Assembly: GCF_001424185.1 (NCBI RefSeq)
Contig: NZ_LMOM01000021.1
Coordinates: 232,545-296,544 of the forward strand
Source of the DNA: Deinococcus sp. Leaf326
Lineage (GTDB): Bacteria > Deinococcota > Deinococci > Deinococcales > Deinococcaceae
Length of the DNA stretch: 64,000 bases
Direction of reading: 5' to 3'
Part shown: piece by piece, positions 24,352 to 34,049 of the stretch
Position numbering within the stretch: the stretch's first letter is position 1
How the letters are laid out: every line of letters begins with the position of its first letter
Notes under the pieces: model-generated
The model's input: the letters and a program-made list of their open reading frames with translations, nothing else
What the model was told of the DNA's origin: nothing
Database searches by the model: none
Translations under genes and position numbers: made by a program

Positions 24352-24891
24352 ATGACCCGTCCCCGCCTGGCCCCGCTGCTGCTGGTCCTGGGGGCGGCGG
24401 CCGCCCAGGACGCGCAGGGCAACCTGCGGGGCTTGGGCAACGCCGATCTCTGCCCGCCCCAGGCCTACGTCTACGTGGACGAGAAGGAGGACGGGGACTT
24501 CGCCGCCGCCCTGGACGCCCAGCTCGACAAATACGCCGCCCTGTACGGCCTGAGCTACGGCGACCCGCGCACCTGCACGGTCTACCAGACCTTCACGGTG
24601 GACACCTTCAAGGCGGCGGGTGGCCGGTACGTGTTCACGGCCGCTTTCGAGCTCGAACTGCGCGGCGAAGCCCGCGTCACGCTGAGCCCCCCGGCCTCTG
24701 CCCCCATTCCCGCCCGCCCACAGGCGGCGCCCGCTGCCCGCACCCTGACCGCCGAGCGGCTGCGCCTGTGGGGAGACCAGAGCTACGGCCTGATCAGCCG
24801 CGCGAATATCGAGGATACCGCGGCCACGCAGGCCCGGGAGTACTACGAGGCCTTCGCGCTCGCCTGGAAGGCGACGCACAAGGCGAAATAG
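24352..24891 (+). CDS. Secreted protein of unknown function
   Basis: The 179-residue protein has a short N-terminal signal (LAPLLLVLGAAAAQDA) and two cysteines in the mature part (DLCPPQ and RTCTVY) that could form a disulfide. I do not recognise a family. TACACT (24340-24345) lies six bases before ATG 24352, so the in-frame ATG at 24313, upstream of this box, is rejected. Confidence 0.75.
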   Translation: MTRPRLAPLLLVLGAAAAQDAQGNLRGLGNADLCPPQAYVYVDEKEDGDFAAALDAQLDKYAALYGLSYGDPRTCTVYQTFTVDTFKAAGGRYVFTAAFELELRGEARVTLSPPASAPIPARPQAAPAARTLTAERLRLWGDQSYGLISRANIEDTAATQAREYYEAFALAWKATHKAK

Positions 24892-24909
24892 AGTAGGCGG
24901 CAGGGCCAG

Positions 24910-24953
24910 AAAAAAGCCCAGTCGTAGGCGTGCTGGCCCCGCCGGCCGGGCTT
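24910..24953 (-). terminator. Intrinsic terminator of the phosphoesterase gene
   Basis: On the reverse strand, AAGCCC at the very end of the gene pairs with GGGCTT, with an internal G+C-rich stem between, followed by a run of six T. It sits between two convergent genes. Confidence 0.6.
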
Positions 24954-25675
24954 CAGCTCTCCGCGCTGTTTGCCCTCCCTGTGTCCAGCACCAGCTTGGG
25001 CCGGAACCGCAGGCCGTCGGCTGCCACCAGATACGCCGGAACGCCGCCCACATGACTCATGGCCCGCTCGGGCGGAACGCCGTGCAGGTGGCCGTATAGC
25101 ACCATATCGGGCCGCGCCTGCGCGATGACCTGCGTGATGGGGTTGGCCGGATAGGGCGGCGAGGCGGGCGGGTAGTGCAGCATCAGGATGAGGTGGTCGC
25201 CGGGCCGCCGCAGCTTCTGGGCCGCCTCCACGCTCAGGGAGAGACGCTCGCCCTCGCGGGCCAGCAGCCGCGTGTCCTCAGCGCCCAGGGCCTCGTGCCC
25301 GGGAGTGGTCCAGCCGCGCGAGCCGCACACCACGACGTTGCCTATGCGCACGGCGTCGTTGACGACCGCGAACTGGTCTGGCGGCAGGGCGGCGCGCAGC
25401 CGGCTGGCGGTGGGCCACCAGTAGTCGTGGTTGCCGCGCAGCAGCACCTTGGTGCCGGGCAGGCTGCTCAGTAGCCGCAGGTCTACCAGGGCGTCGGGCA
25501 GGCGCATGGCCCACGACAGGTCGCCGGGCAGCAGCACGAGGTCGCCGGGCGCCACCACCTCGCGCCACTGCGCCCAGATGGCCTCCGGGTGCCCGGCCCA
25601 GCCGGTGCCGAACACCGTCATGGGTTTGGGCGTCACGCTGGACAGATGCAGGTCGGCAATGGCAAAGACGCGCAT
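24953..25675 (-). CDS. Calcineurin-like metallophosphoesterase
   Basis: The 240-residue protein has all metal-site motifs of the superfamily: IADLHL (D8, H10), [23 protein letters not shown] and YGHLHG. It should be a cytoplasmic di-metal phosphoesterase; the substrate is unknown. AGGAG five bases before ATG 25675 and the position of the first motif decide the start, against an in-frame extension to 25738 that would run into the tRNA terminator. It lies downstream of the tRNA-Pro gene on the same strand. Confidence 0.92.
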   Translation of the reverse strand: MRVFAIADLHLSSVTPKPMTVFGTGWAGHPEAIWAQWREVVAPGDLVLLPGDLSWAMRLPDALVDLRLLSSLPGTKVLLRGNHDYWWPTASRLRAALPPDQFAVVNDAVRIGNVVVCGSRGWTTPGHEALGAEDTRLLAREGERLSLSVEAAQKLRRPGDHLILMLHYPPASPPYPANPITQVIAQARPDMVLYGHLHGVPPERAMSHVGGVPAYLVAADGLRFRPKLVLDTGRANSAES

Positions 25676-25736
25676 GGAGGCTCCTAGAGGGCGGGGACAG
25701 GGCGGTCGGCATGAGGGCGGGGCGACGGAGGGCCAC

Positions 25737-25766
25737 AAAAAAAGGGCCTCTCACGAAGGAGAGGCC
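25737..25766 (-). terminator. Intrinsic terminator of tRNA-Pro
   Basis: Perfect eight-base stem GGCCTCTC / GAGAGGCC with a six-base loop, followed on the reverse strand by seven T. It begins 10 bases after the encoded CCA end. Confidence 0.9.
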
Positions 25767-25773
25767 GCTTTGA

Positions 25774-25853
<80 letters not shown>

Positions 25854-25967
25854 CCGAACCACGACCCCGCCAAAGTGGGGCAGGCGGTAGTTTACGGGCC
25901 ACGGTCCCGGGGTGTCAAGCAAGGCCACGTCCCGCGCCGCACGCTCCGTACTCCGGGGCGGTCCTGC

Positions 25968-26555
25968 TCAATCCTCGGGCGACTCCTCTTCGTCCCCAGG
26001 CGACTCCTGCGCCTGCTGCACTTCCTCAATGGCGGCCCGGATGGCGGCGCCCCCAAAACCCCGGCGGGCCAACAGGGCGTAGGCGCTCGCCCGCGGATCG
26101 CGTTTGCGGGCCAGCGCGGGCCAGCGCCGCATCAGGAAGTCGGTCGCCGACCGGGTGTCCTCGTCCGGGTCGCGGGCCTGGACCGTCTCCTCGATCAACT
26201 CGCTGTCCAGGCCCCGGCGCCGTAGCGTCTGGCGCACGCGGAACGTGCCCACGCCCCGGCGCTTGCCCTCGATCTGGGCCACCTGCTCGTCGTTCTGGTA
26301 GCCGAGTTCCTGCACGCGGCGCAGCACCTCTTCGATCAGTTCGGGCTGCTCGCTGCGTTTTTCCAGCCGGGCGCGCAGTTCGGCGGCACTCAACGCCCTG
26401 GCCCCCAATGCCCGGAACGCGTAGGCCAGCAGCGCCTCACGTTCCTCCTCGGGTGTGCGCTCGCGGCGGGGAGCGCGCGGCGCGGCGTCCGTTTCCGCGC
26501 CGTCCCCGGAAGAACTGGGTCTCGGGCCAGGGCGGGGACGACGTGCTCGGGTCAT
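25968..26555 (-). CDS. recX: Regulatory protein RecX
   Basis: The 195-residue protein has the RecX three-helix repeats: [59 protein letters not shown] and a C-terminal [16 protein letters not shown] disordered basic/acidic N-terminal extension (about 40 residues) and acidic tail flank them. RecX binds RecA filaments and limits recombinase activity. recA is not in the window. A CATACT box (26563-26568) lies seven bases before ATG, one mismatch from the leaderless consensus. Confidence 0.93.
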   Translation of the reverse strand: MTRARRPRPGPRPSSSGDGAETDAAPRAPRRERTPEEEREALLAYAFRALGARALSAAELRARLEKRSEQPELIEEVLRRVQELGYQNDEQVAQIEGKRRGVGTFRVRQTLRRRGLDSELIEETVQARDPDEDTRSATDFLMRRWPALARKRDPRASAYALLARRGFGGAAIRAAIEEVQQAQESPGDEEESPED

Positions 26556-26593
26556 GGCCGGCAGTATGTCACCCCCGGTCCGCTTCCCACAGC

Positions 26594-26625
26594 TTGACCG
26601 GGCAGCCCGGGCGCGGGCATACTGT
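26594..26625 (+). promoter_or_regulatory. Candidate rpsT promoter
   Basis: TTGACC at 26594-26599 with CATACT (26618-26623, 18-base spacer) or TACTGT (26620-26625). It would give a leader of about 180 bases before rpsT, allowing post-transcriptional control by S20. The same bases overlap the recX start region on the other strand. Confidence 0.4.
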
Positions 26626-26808
26626 GCAGGTTGCCCACTTCAGGTGGACCGACCCTGTCCCCGGCGCCAAGCCGGCGCAGGCGCGCCTCGCCGCAAGCGG
26701 TGAAGGACGCATCGCGTTTTGCCGGCCCCCTGCCACCCCCGCGCTTCACCGGGCAGGAACAGGCCCGAAACCGCCCCGCACGTGCGGGAGAACAAAGGAG
26801 TTACGAAC

Positions 26809-27087
26809 ATGGCCTTACGTCACAAGTCCGCCCAGAAGCGCCACCGCCAGAGCCTCAAGCGCCGCCTGATCAACCGCAGCCGCAAGAGCACCATCAAGAC
26901 CTTCACCAAGAAGGCCATGATCGCTGCCACGACCGGCGCCGAAGATGTGGCCGCTGCCCAGAGCAAGGCCGAGAGCCTGATCGACAAGGCCGCCAAGGGC
27001 AGCACCATGCACAAGAACACCGCCGCGCGCCGCAAGAGCCGCCTCGCCCGCGCCATCAACAGGGCCAAGGCCACGCAGCAGGGCTGA
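26809..27087 (+). CDS. rpsT: 30S ribosomal protein S20
   Basis: The 92-residue, very basic, helical protein matches S20: [33 protein letters not shown], and the C-terminal [16 protein letters not shown]. It binds 16S rRNA early in 30S assembly. AAAGGAG eight bases upstream fixes ATG 26809, so a longer in-frame start at 26719 is rejected. It is a single-gene unit closed by tandem hairpins. Confidence 0.98.
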   Translation: MALRHKSAQKRHRQSLKRRLINRSRKSTIKTFTKKAMIAATTGAEDVAAAQSKAESLIDKAAKGSTMHKNTAARRKSRLARAINRAKATQQG

Positions 27088-27129
27088 GGCTTACGCCTCA
27101 CGCTGAGCCGCTCTTCGGGGCGGCTTTTT
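27085..27129 (+). terminator. Tandem hairpins and terminator of rpsT
   Basis: A small hairpin TGAGGC-TTAC-GCCTCA (27085-27100) starts at the stop codon itself. It is followed at 27106-27125 by AGCCGCTC-TTCG-GGGCGGCT, a UUCG-tetraloop stem with one G-U pair, then five T. The second is a clear intrinsic terminator. Confidence 0.9.
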
Positions 27130-27197
27130 CGTGGCGCCGGAGCCCGCCCCGGCGCCGGTATGCGCCACGTGTTCCCCGGTGCGTCTACCCTGGGTGC

Positions 27198-28049
27198 ATG
27201 AACGTGGTCATCAGTGTGGATATGGAAGGGGTGTGCGGCGTGGCGTCGTGGGTGCAGGTCAGCCCACCCGAGTTTGGGGGCTTGGTCAACGGCGCCGAGT
27301 ACCAGGCCGCCCGCGAGCGCATGACCCTGGAAGCCGCCGCCGCCGCCGAGGGCGCGCTGGCAGCTGGAGCGACCGGCGTGCTCGTCAACGACAGTCACGA
27401 CACCATGCGTAACCTCATTCCCGAACTACTGCCCGAGGCGGCGCGCTTCACCAGCGGCAACGACAAACCGCTGAGCATGGTGCAGGGCGTGCAGGAAGGG
27501 GAGGTGGGCGCGCTGCTCTTCGTGGGTTACCACGCCCGCGCCGGCAGCCCACGTGGCCCGCTGGCGCACACCTGGAACGGTTTCGTGCGCAACGTGCGGA
27601 TCAACGGCCGCGACACCGGCGAGTACGGCCTCAACGCGCTGCTGGCCGGGCATTACGGCGTGCCAGTGGTGTTCGCCAGCGGCGACGACGTGGCGATGGC
27701 CGAGATCCGTGCCGAGCTGGGCGAGGAGGTCGTATGTGTGGCCGTCAAGGAGGGACTGAGCAGTTTCGCGGCGATCCACCTGCATCCGCGTGAGGCGCAG
27801 CGCCGCATCCGTGCCGGAGCCGAGGCCGCCGTGCGGGCCGCGGCCCAGGCCAGGCCCTACACGACCCGCTGGCCGGCCACCTGTCAGCTGTCGCTCAACC
27901 ATCAGGCCCGCGCCGACGCTGCGGAGCGTGTGCCGGGGGTCACCCGGCTTGACCCCCTGACGGTGGGCTGGGAGAGCCCCGACGCCTACCACCTGTTCCA
28001 GACCTTCCGGATGCTCGCCAAGGTGGCCGAAGTCCGGCTAGACGGCTAG
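27198..28049 (+). CDS. M55 family D-aminopeptidase
   Basis: The 283-residue protein begins ISVDMEGVCGV, the metal-binding opening of DppA, and has LVNDSHDTMRNLIPE, FVGYHARAGSPRGPLAHTW and NGRDTGEYGLNALLAG. These carry the Asp/Glu/His ligands of the M55 zinc peptidase family, which cleaves D-amino-acid-containing peptides. There is no signal peptide. TACCCT (27186-27191) lies six bases before ATG. No dipeptide transporter is adjacent. Confidence 0.93.
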   Translation: MNVVISVDMEGVCGVASWVQVSPPEFGGLVNGAEYQAARERMTLEAAAAAEGALAAGATGVLVNDSHDTMRNLIPELLPEAARFTSGNDKPLSMVQGVQEGEVGALLFVGYHARAGSPRGPLAHTWNGFVRNVRINGRDTGEYGLNALLAGHYGVPVVFASGDDVAMAEIRAELGEEVVCVAVKEGLSSFAAIHLHPREAQRRIRAGAEAAVRAAAQARPYTTRWPATCQLSLNHQARADAAERVPGVTRLDPLTVGWESPDAYHLFQTFRMLAKVAEVRLDG

Positions 28050-28055
28050 GCAAGA

Positions 28056-28098
28056 GGGGGCGGGAAAGGGCCCCGATGAGTGTTCCTTTCCCGCCCCC
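28056..28098. terminator. Shared hairpin between convergent genes
   Basis: Fourteen-base perfect stem (GGGGGCGGGAAAGG with its complement) around a 15-base loop, between the M55 peptidase stop and the end of the SARP-like gene. There is no T-run on either side, so it may act as an RNA 3' end stabiliser or a weak bidirectional terminator. Confidence 0.5.
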
Positions 28099-28104
28099 CG
28101 GGGC

Positions 28105-30306
28105 TCAGCGCTCGGGCAGGAAGTGCTGACCGTTCCAGCTCAGGGCGCCGATCGTCAGGGCGAGGTCGGTGGCGCGGGTGCTCAGGGTCAGTCGCCCGGC
28201 GCCGCCCTGTCCGCTGATCTGCACCCAGTGGCCCACGGGCAACAGACCCAGGCAGGGGTCGAGGCCAGCGGCGATGGGCGTGCTCAGAGGGGCGGGCGCG
28301 TAGACCTTCTGCGGCTCGTGCCCCAGGCCCAGGCCCAGCGCATAGGGGCCGGTTACCTCGCCGGGGAGCAGGTGGGTATACAGGTCCAGGCGCAGGGTCA
28401 TGCTCCAGGGCCCGGCGCTGACCTCCCCGAAGTTCAGCCGCAACCGGGGGGTGGGGCCGGGGCGGCCGCGGCGCAGCACTTCCAGTCGGCCATGTTCCAG
28501 CGCCACGCGGTAACCGCCCGGCGTACGGACCTCGCGCCGGGGCGCGGCGTTGCCCAGCGGGCCAGTGGCGGGCTGGGGAGCCGGTAGCCGGGCCGGCGAA
28601 ACGGCTGGGCTACCCAGTGCGGCGCGGGCCTGGGCAGCGAGGTCCTGCAAGCCCGCGCGCTCGGCGTAGTGGGCGGCCAGGGCGGGTGAGGTCGGCCACG
28701 CCAGGTCGGCTAGGCGGCGGCGCAGGTCCTGGCGTTCGGCAGGGGTTAGGCGGCCGGCCAGCGCCGCGCGGGTGATCTCGGAGGCAAACGAGACGTGCGG
28801 CTCGGCGTCGCTGACCCAGGTCAGCAGGCCCGGCAGCTGGACCTCCTCTTCAAGCTGGGCAGGCACCAGTACGCCCTGCTGCGCCCCGACATGCATGACT
28901 TCCTCGGCCAGTGGGCCAAGCAGTTCGCGCGCCATTGCCAGGTCGAAGCGGTCGTGGACCTGCGCGAGCACGCTCAGGCCTCGGCGGACCGGCGCGCCGA
29001 GGTGCTGCAGTTCGGCCAGTCGGGCACTCGCCATCTCGGAGGTCTGGGCGGCGCTGGGTGTTGGGTCGCCCCCTGCGGCGCTGCCGAGCAGACTGCGCAG
29101 GTACAGCGGCCAGCCCTCGGTGCGCGCGCTGAGGCGTGCGGCGCAGCCGTACAGGTCGTCCTCGCTAGGCCCGCTACTTCCTGGCGTGGCCTGTTCGGCC
29201 AGCGCCGGCAGCAGCCCGGCAGTTCCCACCGGGGGGAGCGACAGCCGGTGCATGCGCTCCAGATTGACGGGGCCGAGCTGCTGGCGCACGTCCTCGAGCA
29301 CGTCGGTCGAACCGGAAGTCAGGACCAGCGTCACCGGGCAGCGGCCGTTCAGGGCGAAGTGCAGGCCGCCGGCGAACCACGGCTCGGCCTGGTTGAGATT
29401 CAGCGAGAGCAGCAGGGGTGTGTCGGACTGCATGAGGACCTGGGCCAGCCGGATGAGGTCCAGACTCTGGTGGCGCTGGAGCCGCTCCAGCGTGTCCAGC
29501 AGCGCTCCCGAGAGTCGGGGCAGCGCCTGGGCCAGCTGCTGCACGAGCGTCGCCTGAAACAGTCTGGGGTCCCCCGTCACCTGCAGGTGCAGGACCTTCC
29601 ATTCGCTGCCGCGGGCCGCCGCGTCGATCATGGAGCGCTTGGCTCCGCTGGGACCGCTCAGGTACACGATCTGCGGGCTGCGGTCGCTGCGGTCCAGGAC
29701 CCGGCGCAGCTCGGCCTCCTGCGCGGGAAAGGCGAAGTGGCTGCCGCGCGCGGCGGGGGCGTCCCCGGCCGAAATGGGCGGCAGCTGCAGGTCGAGCTGC
29801 GCGGCGCGCTCCCGGATCTGATCGACCGCCTGCATCTGGCCGCGCTGGGCGAAGCGGAGCTGCACCTCGCCCAGCAGGTCTTCCAGGCGCTCGCACAGCC
29901 AGAGGCGCTGGCGCGTGACCCAGTCCTGAAAGGCGGGCGAGCCGAGGTCGTCGAGGTCGCCCAGCGGCAGGCCACGCAACTGCGCGAGCCAGGCCGGCAG
30001 CTGCCGCTCGCTCAGTCCCGGCGCGGCCGCCACGAGGCGCGCGAGGTCGGTGTCACAGTTCAGGGCGAGCATGGGCTGGCGTTCGGGGAACAGCGCGAGC
30101 TGTTGCTGGCGCAGCCGGGTCAGCTCGACCCGCAGGTTGCGCAGGGCGCCGCTGTGGTTCCACAGCAGTTCGGCGAGGTGTTCGCGGTGATGTGGGCGGC
30201 CTTCCAGCGAAAGATAGGCGAGGAGGGCCGCCGCCTTGTGCGACAGGCTGAGGGCCTGATCGTCCTGGGTCATGTAGACCCGGCCCAGCAGATGCAGCGT
30301 TGGCAT
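28105..30306 (-). CDS. SARP-like transcriptional activator with degenerate ATPase domain
   Basis: The 733-residue protein starts with an OmpR/SARP-type winged helix (LSLSHKAAALLAYLSLEGRPHH... LRNLRVELTRLRQ). A bacterial transcriptional activator (BTAD) helical region follows to about residue 190, then a STAND/AAA-like domain from about residue 205. The P-loop reads G218-P-S-G-A-K-R-S, missing the Gly before Lys of GxGK[ST]. The last 130 residues are beta-rich (TPRLRLNFGEVSAGPW, VGHWVQISGQGG) and resemble a small jelly-roll. The 458-base upstream region is AT-richer than average. Targets are unknown. Confidence 0.75.
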   Translation of the reverse strand: MPTLHLLGRVYMTQDDQALSLSHKAAALLAYLSLEGRPHHREHLAELLWNHSGALRNLRVELTRLRQQQLALFPERQPMLALNCDTDLARLVAAAPGLSERQLPAWLAQLRGLPLGDLDDLGSPAFQDWVTRQRLWLCERLEDLLGEVQLRFAQRGQMQAVDQIRERAAQLDLQLPPISAGDAPAARGSHFAFPAQEAELRRVLDRSDRSPQIVYLSGPSGAKRSMIDAAARGSEWKVLHLQVTGDPRLFQATLVQQLAQALPRLSGALLDTLERLQRHQSLDLIRLAQVLMQSDTPLLLSLNLNQAEPWFAGGLHFALNGRCPVTLVLTSGSTDVLEDVRQQLGPVNLERMHRLSLPPVGTAGLLPALAEQATPGSSGPSEDDLYGCAARLSARTEGWPLYLRSLLGSAAGGDPTPSAAQTSEMASARLAELQHLGAPVRRGLSVLAQVHDRFDLAMARELLGPLAEEVMHVGAQQGVLVPAQLEEEVQLPGLLTWVSDAEPHVSFASEITRAALAGRLTPAERQDLRRRLADLAWPTSPALAAHYAERAGLQDLAAQARAALGSPAVSPARLPAPQPATGPLGNAAPRREVRTPGGYRVALEHGRLEVLRRGRPGPTPRLRLNFGEVSAGPWSMTLRLDLYTHLLPGEVTGPYALGLGLGHEPQKVYAPAPLSTPIAAGLDPCLGLLPVGHWVQISGQGGAGRLTLSTRATDLALTIGALSWNGQHFLPER

Positions 30307-30677
30307 GGTTCCCCCCCCGAGGCTCCAAGAAACGTCTGAATAGCAGATCGTGTTTAGATGATGAGAATGATGTGTTTTGAGGCAAGTGGCCGTACTGGCA
30401 TGGCGCAGGAAGTGAACATCCCGCCGGAAGGCAAATCGTAGAAACTACATCTAAGCGGCAGCTTTTCTCCGAATACCTTCCGAAAGACACTGTATGAAAT
30501 TCGGCGTTACATGAGCGTTATGTCAAATCCGCCGGGCCGGACCGCTCGGTTTTCCTGAGATGGACCGGCCGGAAAACTACGCAGGCCAGATGAAAACCAG
30601 ATCGGTTCAACCATTGTGCCATAGCGGCCTGTCTACGCCGATAGGGGCATAGGCTGGGGGGACATAGGAGCCCTGAC

Positions 30678-30722
30678 ATGGCAGAAGTGCGCCGGCCTGG
30701 AGGCTCAGGATTGCTGTCCTGA
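30678..30722 (+). CDS. Possible 14-codon leader ORF ending inside a strong hairpin
   Basis: ATG 30678 follows TAGGAG by seven bases and a TAGGCT box (30650-30655) by 22 bases, so promoter-like and ribosome-binding signals are both placed well. The frame reads MAEVRRPGGSGLLS and stops at 30722. Its last two thirds form the left arm and loop of a 24-bp hairpin. No forward gene follows, so a regulatory RNA is as likely as a peptide. Speculative. Confidence 0.25.
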   Translation: MAEVRRPGGSGLLS

Positions 30723-30740
30723 GCCTCCGGGCCGGCGCAC
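30687..30740. repeat. 24-bp inverted repeat with 6-base loop
   Basis: Arms 30687-30710 and 30717-30740 are complementary with a single G-T pair; loop TTGCTG. It starts 25 bases after the stop of the reverse-strand gene at 30765. There is no T-run in either direction. The rest of the 30307-30764 gap holds AT-rich sequence upstream of the SARP-like gene but no gene I can support. Confidence 0.85.
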
Positions 30741-30764
30741 GTCCGGGCAGTTTTGTGAAGAGGC

Positions 30765-31184
30765 TCAGGCCTCGGCGGGGGCCACCGCGCCGTCGGGGAA
30801 CTTCACGTCGATGTGAACCACCGTGCCGGGTACCGTGTTCGGCTCGACGTTGATCCAGTGGCTTGCCAGGACGGGCGGGTCGGGCTGAGCATCAATGGCG
30901 CGCACGAGGACGCGGCCCTGCGCCGGCACGAACACGCACCAGCCTGGGCCTCCCTCGCTCGCCGCACGGAAGGCCCGCACCGGCAGAAGGCTCTGAAGAG
31001 TCAGTTCCTGCCCGTCAGCCCAGTATTCGACGAGAAGCAGGGCCTGTTCGCGGCCGGCGTCGGCTTCGTCGAGGTCAAGTTGCAGCTCTACGGCGTCCGG
31101 CTTACCAGGGACAAGATTGGTCCAGCCGGGTACCACGAAACGGCCGCTGTTGAGGCTTTTGAACTGTTCACCGGGATTGGTCAT
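30765..31184 (-). CDS. Conserved protein of unknown function, beta-rich, 139 aa
   Basis: I do not recognise a family. The acidic, soluble protein is predicted mostly beta (RFVVPGWTNLVPGKPDAVELQL, LLLVEYWADGQELTLQSLLP, GTVVHIDVKFPDG) with one Cys. TAAGGT (31192-31197) lies seven bases before ATG 31184, which is preferred over an in-frame GTG at 31193 that overlaps the box. It may be expressed with the 46-residue gene upstream, though each has its own -10 box. Confidence 0.75.
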   Translation of the reverse strand: MTNPGEQFKSLNSGRFVVPGWTNLVPGKPDAVELQLDLDEADAGREQALLLVEYWADGQELTLQSLLPVRAFRAASEGGPGWCVFVPAQGRVLVRAIDAQPDPPVLASHWINVEPNTVPGTVVHIDVKFPDGAVAPAEA

Positions 31185-31237
31185 GGCGCCCACCTTATCC
31201 TGGAGAGCGGCTTGCTGGGTAGAGGAACGCCCGGGGC

Positions 31238-31378
31238 TCAGCGGTTGGAGAGCACGCTGCCCAACACGGCCTTCATGGTCAGGAAGCCGACGGCGAAGAA
31301 CAGCAGAGGGGTCAGGTTGACGCTGAGCTCGGCGTCCTTCTCAGGTTCCAGCGCGTTCTGCTTACGGTACTTGATCAT
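31238..31378 (-). CDS. Small single-pass membrane protein, 46 aa
   Basis: A 47-codon frame starts with MIKYRKQNALEPEKDAEL and ends in a single hydrophobic helix (LTPLLFFAVGFLTMKAVLG) and SVLSNR. TAGGCT (31385-31390) lies six bases before ATG, the strongest evidence that it is real. The topology (charged N-terminus, one C-terminal helix) suggests a membrane-anchored micropeptide; no function can be assigned. Confidence 0.7.
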   Translation of the reverse strand: MIKYRKQNALEPEKDAELSVNLTPLLFFAVGFLTMKAVLGSVLSNR

Positions 31379-31552
31379 GGCCCCAGCCTAAAGGGGGGGG
31401 CTGGGGGCGCGACAGCCCCCCGAACTTAATGGACGGCCCGGCCTTATCCAGTCACGCCTGGGCCGGGCCTGACCCATCAGGCCGGACACCCGGGCGCGAC
31501 TGAGCGCGGCGTTGTTGCGCGGGCCGTGTCCGGCGACGTAGAACGGCAGGAC

Positions 31553-32668
<1,116 letters not shown>

Positions 32669-32698
32669 GCCCGGGCCGGGCGTCGTATTCTGGCCGGT

Positions 32699-33490
32699 AT
32701 GACGGGGCCTAAACGCGGCGCAGCCGCACGAGGATCACGGGGCCATGGCCCCAAGAAGAACATGGCACAGGGCCGGGGCGGCGCCACGCGCGACACCACC
32801 CGGCCGGTGCGTGCCAGTGGTGAGGGCGGCCAGACGGAGCCCCGCGGCGAGGGCCAGGGCCGTTCGGGCTCGTCCACACAGCGGTCCGGCGCTCGGCCGG
32901 CCGGGGGCCAGGGTGCGCGGAGCAACTCGGGAAGCCGGGGTCCGGGCGAACGCGGCTCGGCCGGGGGCAGTGGCAGCAAGAGCGGCCCTCGCCGCTTCGG
33001 CTCGGCCACGTCGGGGGGCCCGGCTTCCGGCGGCGCGGCGGGCAGCCGTTCCGGCGACGAGCGCCGGGCCGCCCCGCGCGGGGTCAAGAAAAAGCCCCTG
33101 CCGGAGCTCAAGCGCGTGCAGCTCGAAGCGCCCGCTCCCACGACGGTGTTCGTGGACCGCGACGGCGAAAAGCAGACCTTCGGGGACAGCAACCTCAAGC
33201 GTGTGGCGGCCGACATTCTCCAGACGCGGCGCAAGGCCTGGCGCTACCGGCCGTTCAGCTTTCCGCTGTTCACGGACAAGGGCAACGAGCAGAGCTTTCA
33301 CTTCGACTTCTACATCTACGACGCCGAGGACAGCGTCATCCGGCTGATCCTGGTCGTACCGCATGAGTCGCGCGAGGTGTGGGACCGGGTGGGGCGCTTC
33401 AAGCGCCAGTACCCGATGTACGCCTACGAACTGTGGACGCCCGAGCGCCTCGCCCAGCTTCAGCGGCCGCGCACCGAACTCGGCTTCTGA
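32699..33490 (+). CDS. Arg/Gly/Ser-rich N-terminus with possible degenerate PD-(D/E)XK-like domain
   Basis: Residues 1-135 of this 263-residue protein are low-complexity and basic (repeated RGS, GGS, SGG, with GPKKN), likely disordered and nucleic-acid-binding. Residues 145-255 form a compact domain: [60 protein letters not shown], and [18 protein letters not shown]. The order resembles TnsA-like/PD-(D/E)XK nucleases, with HFDF matching the metal Asp strand, but the ExK strand reads LILVV. A nuclease relation is inference. TATTCT (32686-32691) lies seven bases before ATG. Confidence 0.75.
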   Translation: MTGPKRGAAARGSRGHGPKKNMAQGRGGATRDTTRPVRASGEGGQTEPRGEGQGRSGSSTQRSGARPAGGQGARSNSGSRGPGERGSAGGSGSKSGPRRFGSATSGGPASGGAAGSRSGDERRAAPRGVKKKPLPELKRVQLEAPAPTTVFVDRDGEKQTFGDSNLKRVAADILQTRRKAWRYRPFSFPLFTDKGNEQSFHFDFYIYDAEDSVIRLILVVPHESREVWDRVGRFKRQYPMYAYELWTPERLAQLQRPRTELGF

Positions 33491-33549
33491 ACACCGCCCG
33501 GCCCGCCTCCCGCGCAGTGTCTGCCTGCGGGGAGCGGGCCGGAAGCTGT

Positions 33550-33996
33550 CTATTCGGCCTGATAGCGGATGAATTCGCGCATACTCGCCGCGCAGGGGCT
33601 GCTCGTGCCGGCCGCGCTGCTACCGCTGATAGTACGCAGCTTGCCGCCGTCGCTGAGGTAGAGCTGCGAGACGCGGTACCGCGCGCCGCCCTCCGCGTAC
33701 ACGTAGCCCGCGAGGACGGCCCAGGTGGCGCCGCGATCGACCGCCTGGGTCGTGACTTCGCTCAGGCTGGCCTTGCTCAGCGAGGCGCGCAGACGGTTGG
33801 CCACCGCCGTCGCACTCTGCTGGGTGGGCAGCGCCGGGAAGGCCTGGGTGTGGCGCATCTCGCGGATCAGGCACTCGCCGCCGCCGCCCTGCCAGCGCGA
33901 CGCGTCGCCCGCGATGGGCGTCCAGCCGCGCAGGGGCACGACCAGGGCCGGAGCAAGGCCGCACAGCAGGGCCAGGAGCATCAGGAAGCGTCTCAT
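33550..33996 (-). CDS. Secreted protein of unknown function, 148 aa
   Basis: The N-terminus is a classic signal (MRRFLMLLALLCGLAPAL). The mature part has two cysteines (GECLIREM and SSPCAASMREF) that may pair, and beta-type segments (TWAVLAGYVYAEGGARYRVSQLYLS). I do not recognise a family. TAGCCT (34003-34008) lies six bases before ATG. Confidence 0.75.
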   Translation of the reverse strand: MRRFLMLLALLCGLAPALVVPLRGWTPIAGDASRWQGGGGECLIREMRHTQAFPALPTQQSATAVANRLRASLSKASLSEVTTQAVDRGATWAVLAGYVYAEGGARYRVSQLYLSDGGKLRTISGSSAAGTSSPCAASMREFIRYQAE

Positions 33997-34049
33997 CCGG
34001 GCAGGCTAACAGGGGCGTGGGTGGCAAAACTGAGCGCCGGCCTCCGGAG

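Noticed and set aside
30053..30490. Reverse open frame extending upstream of the SARP-like start
   Set aside because: Different frame from the regulator, AT-rich, no family motif and no start signal.
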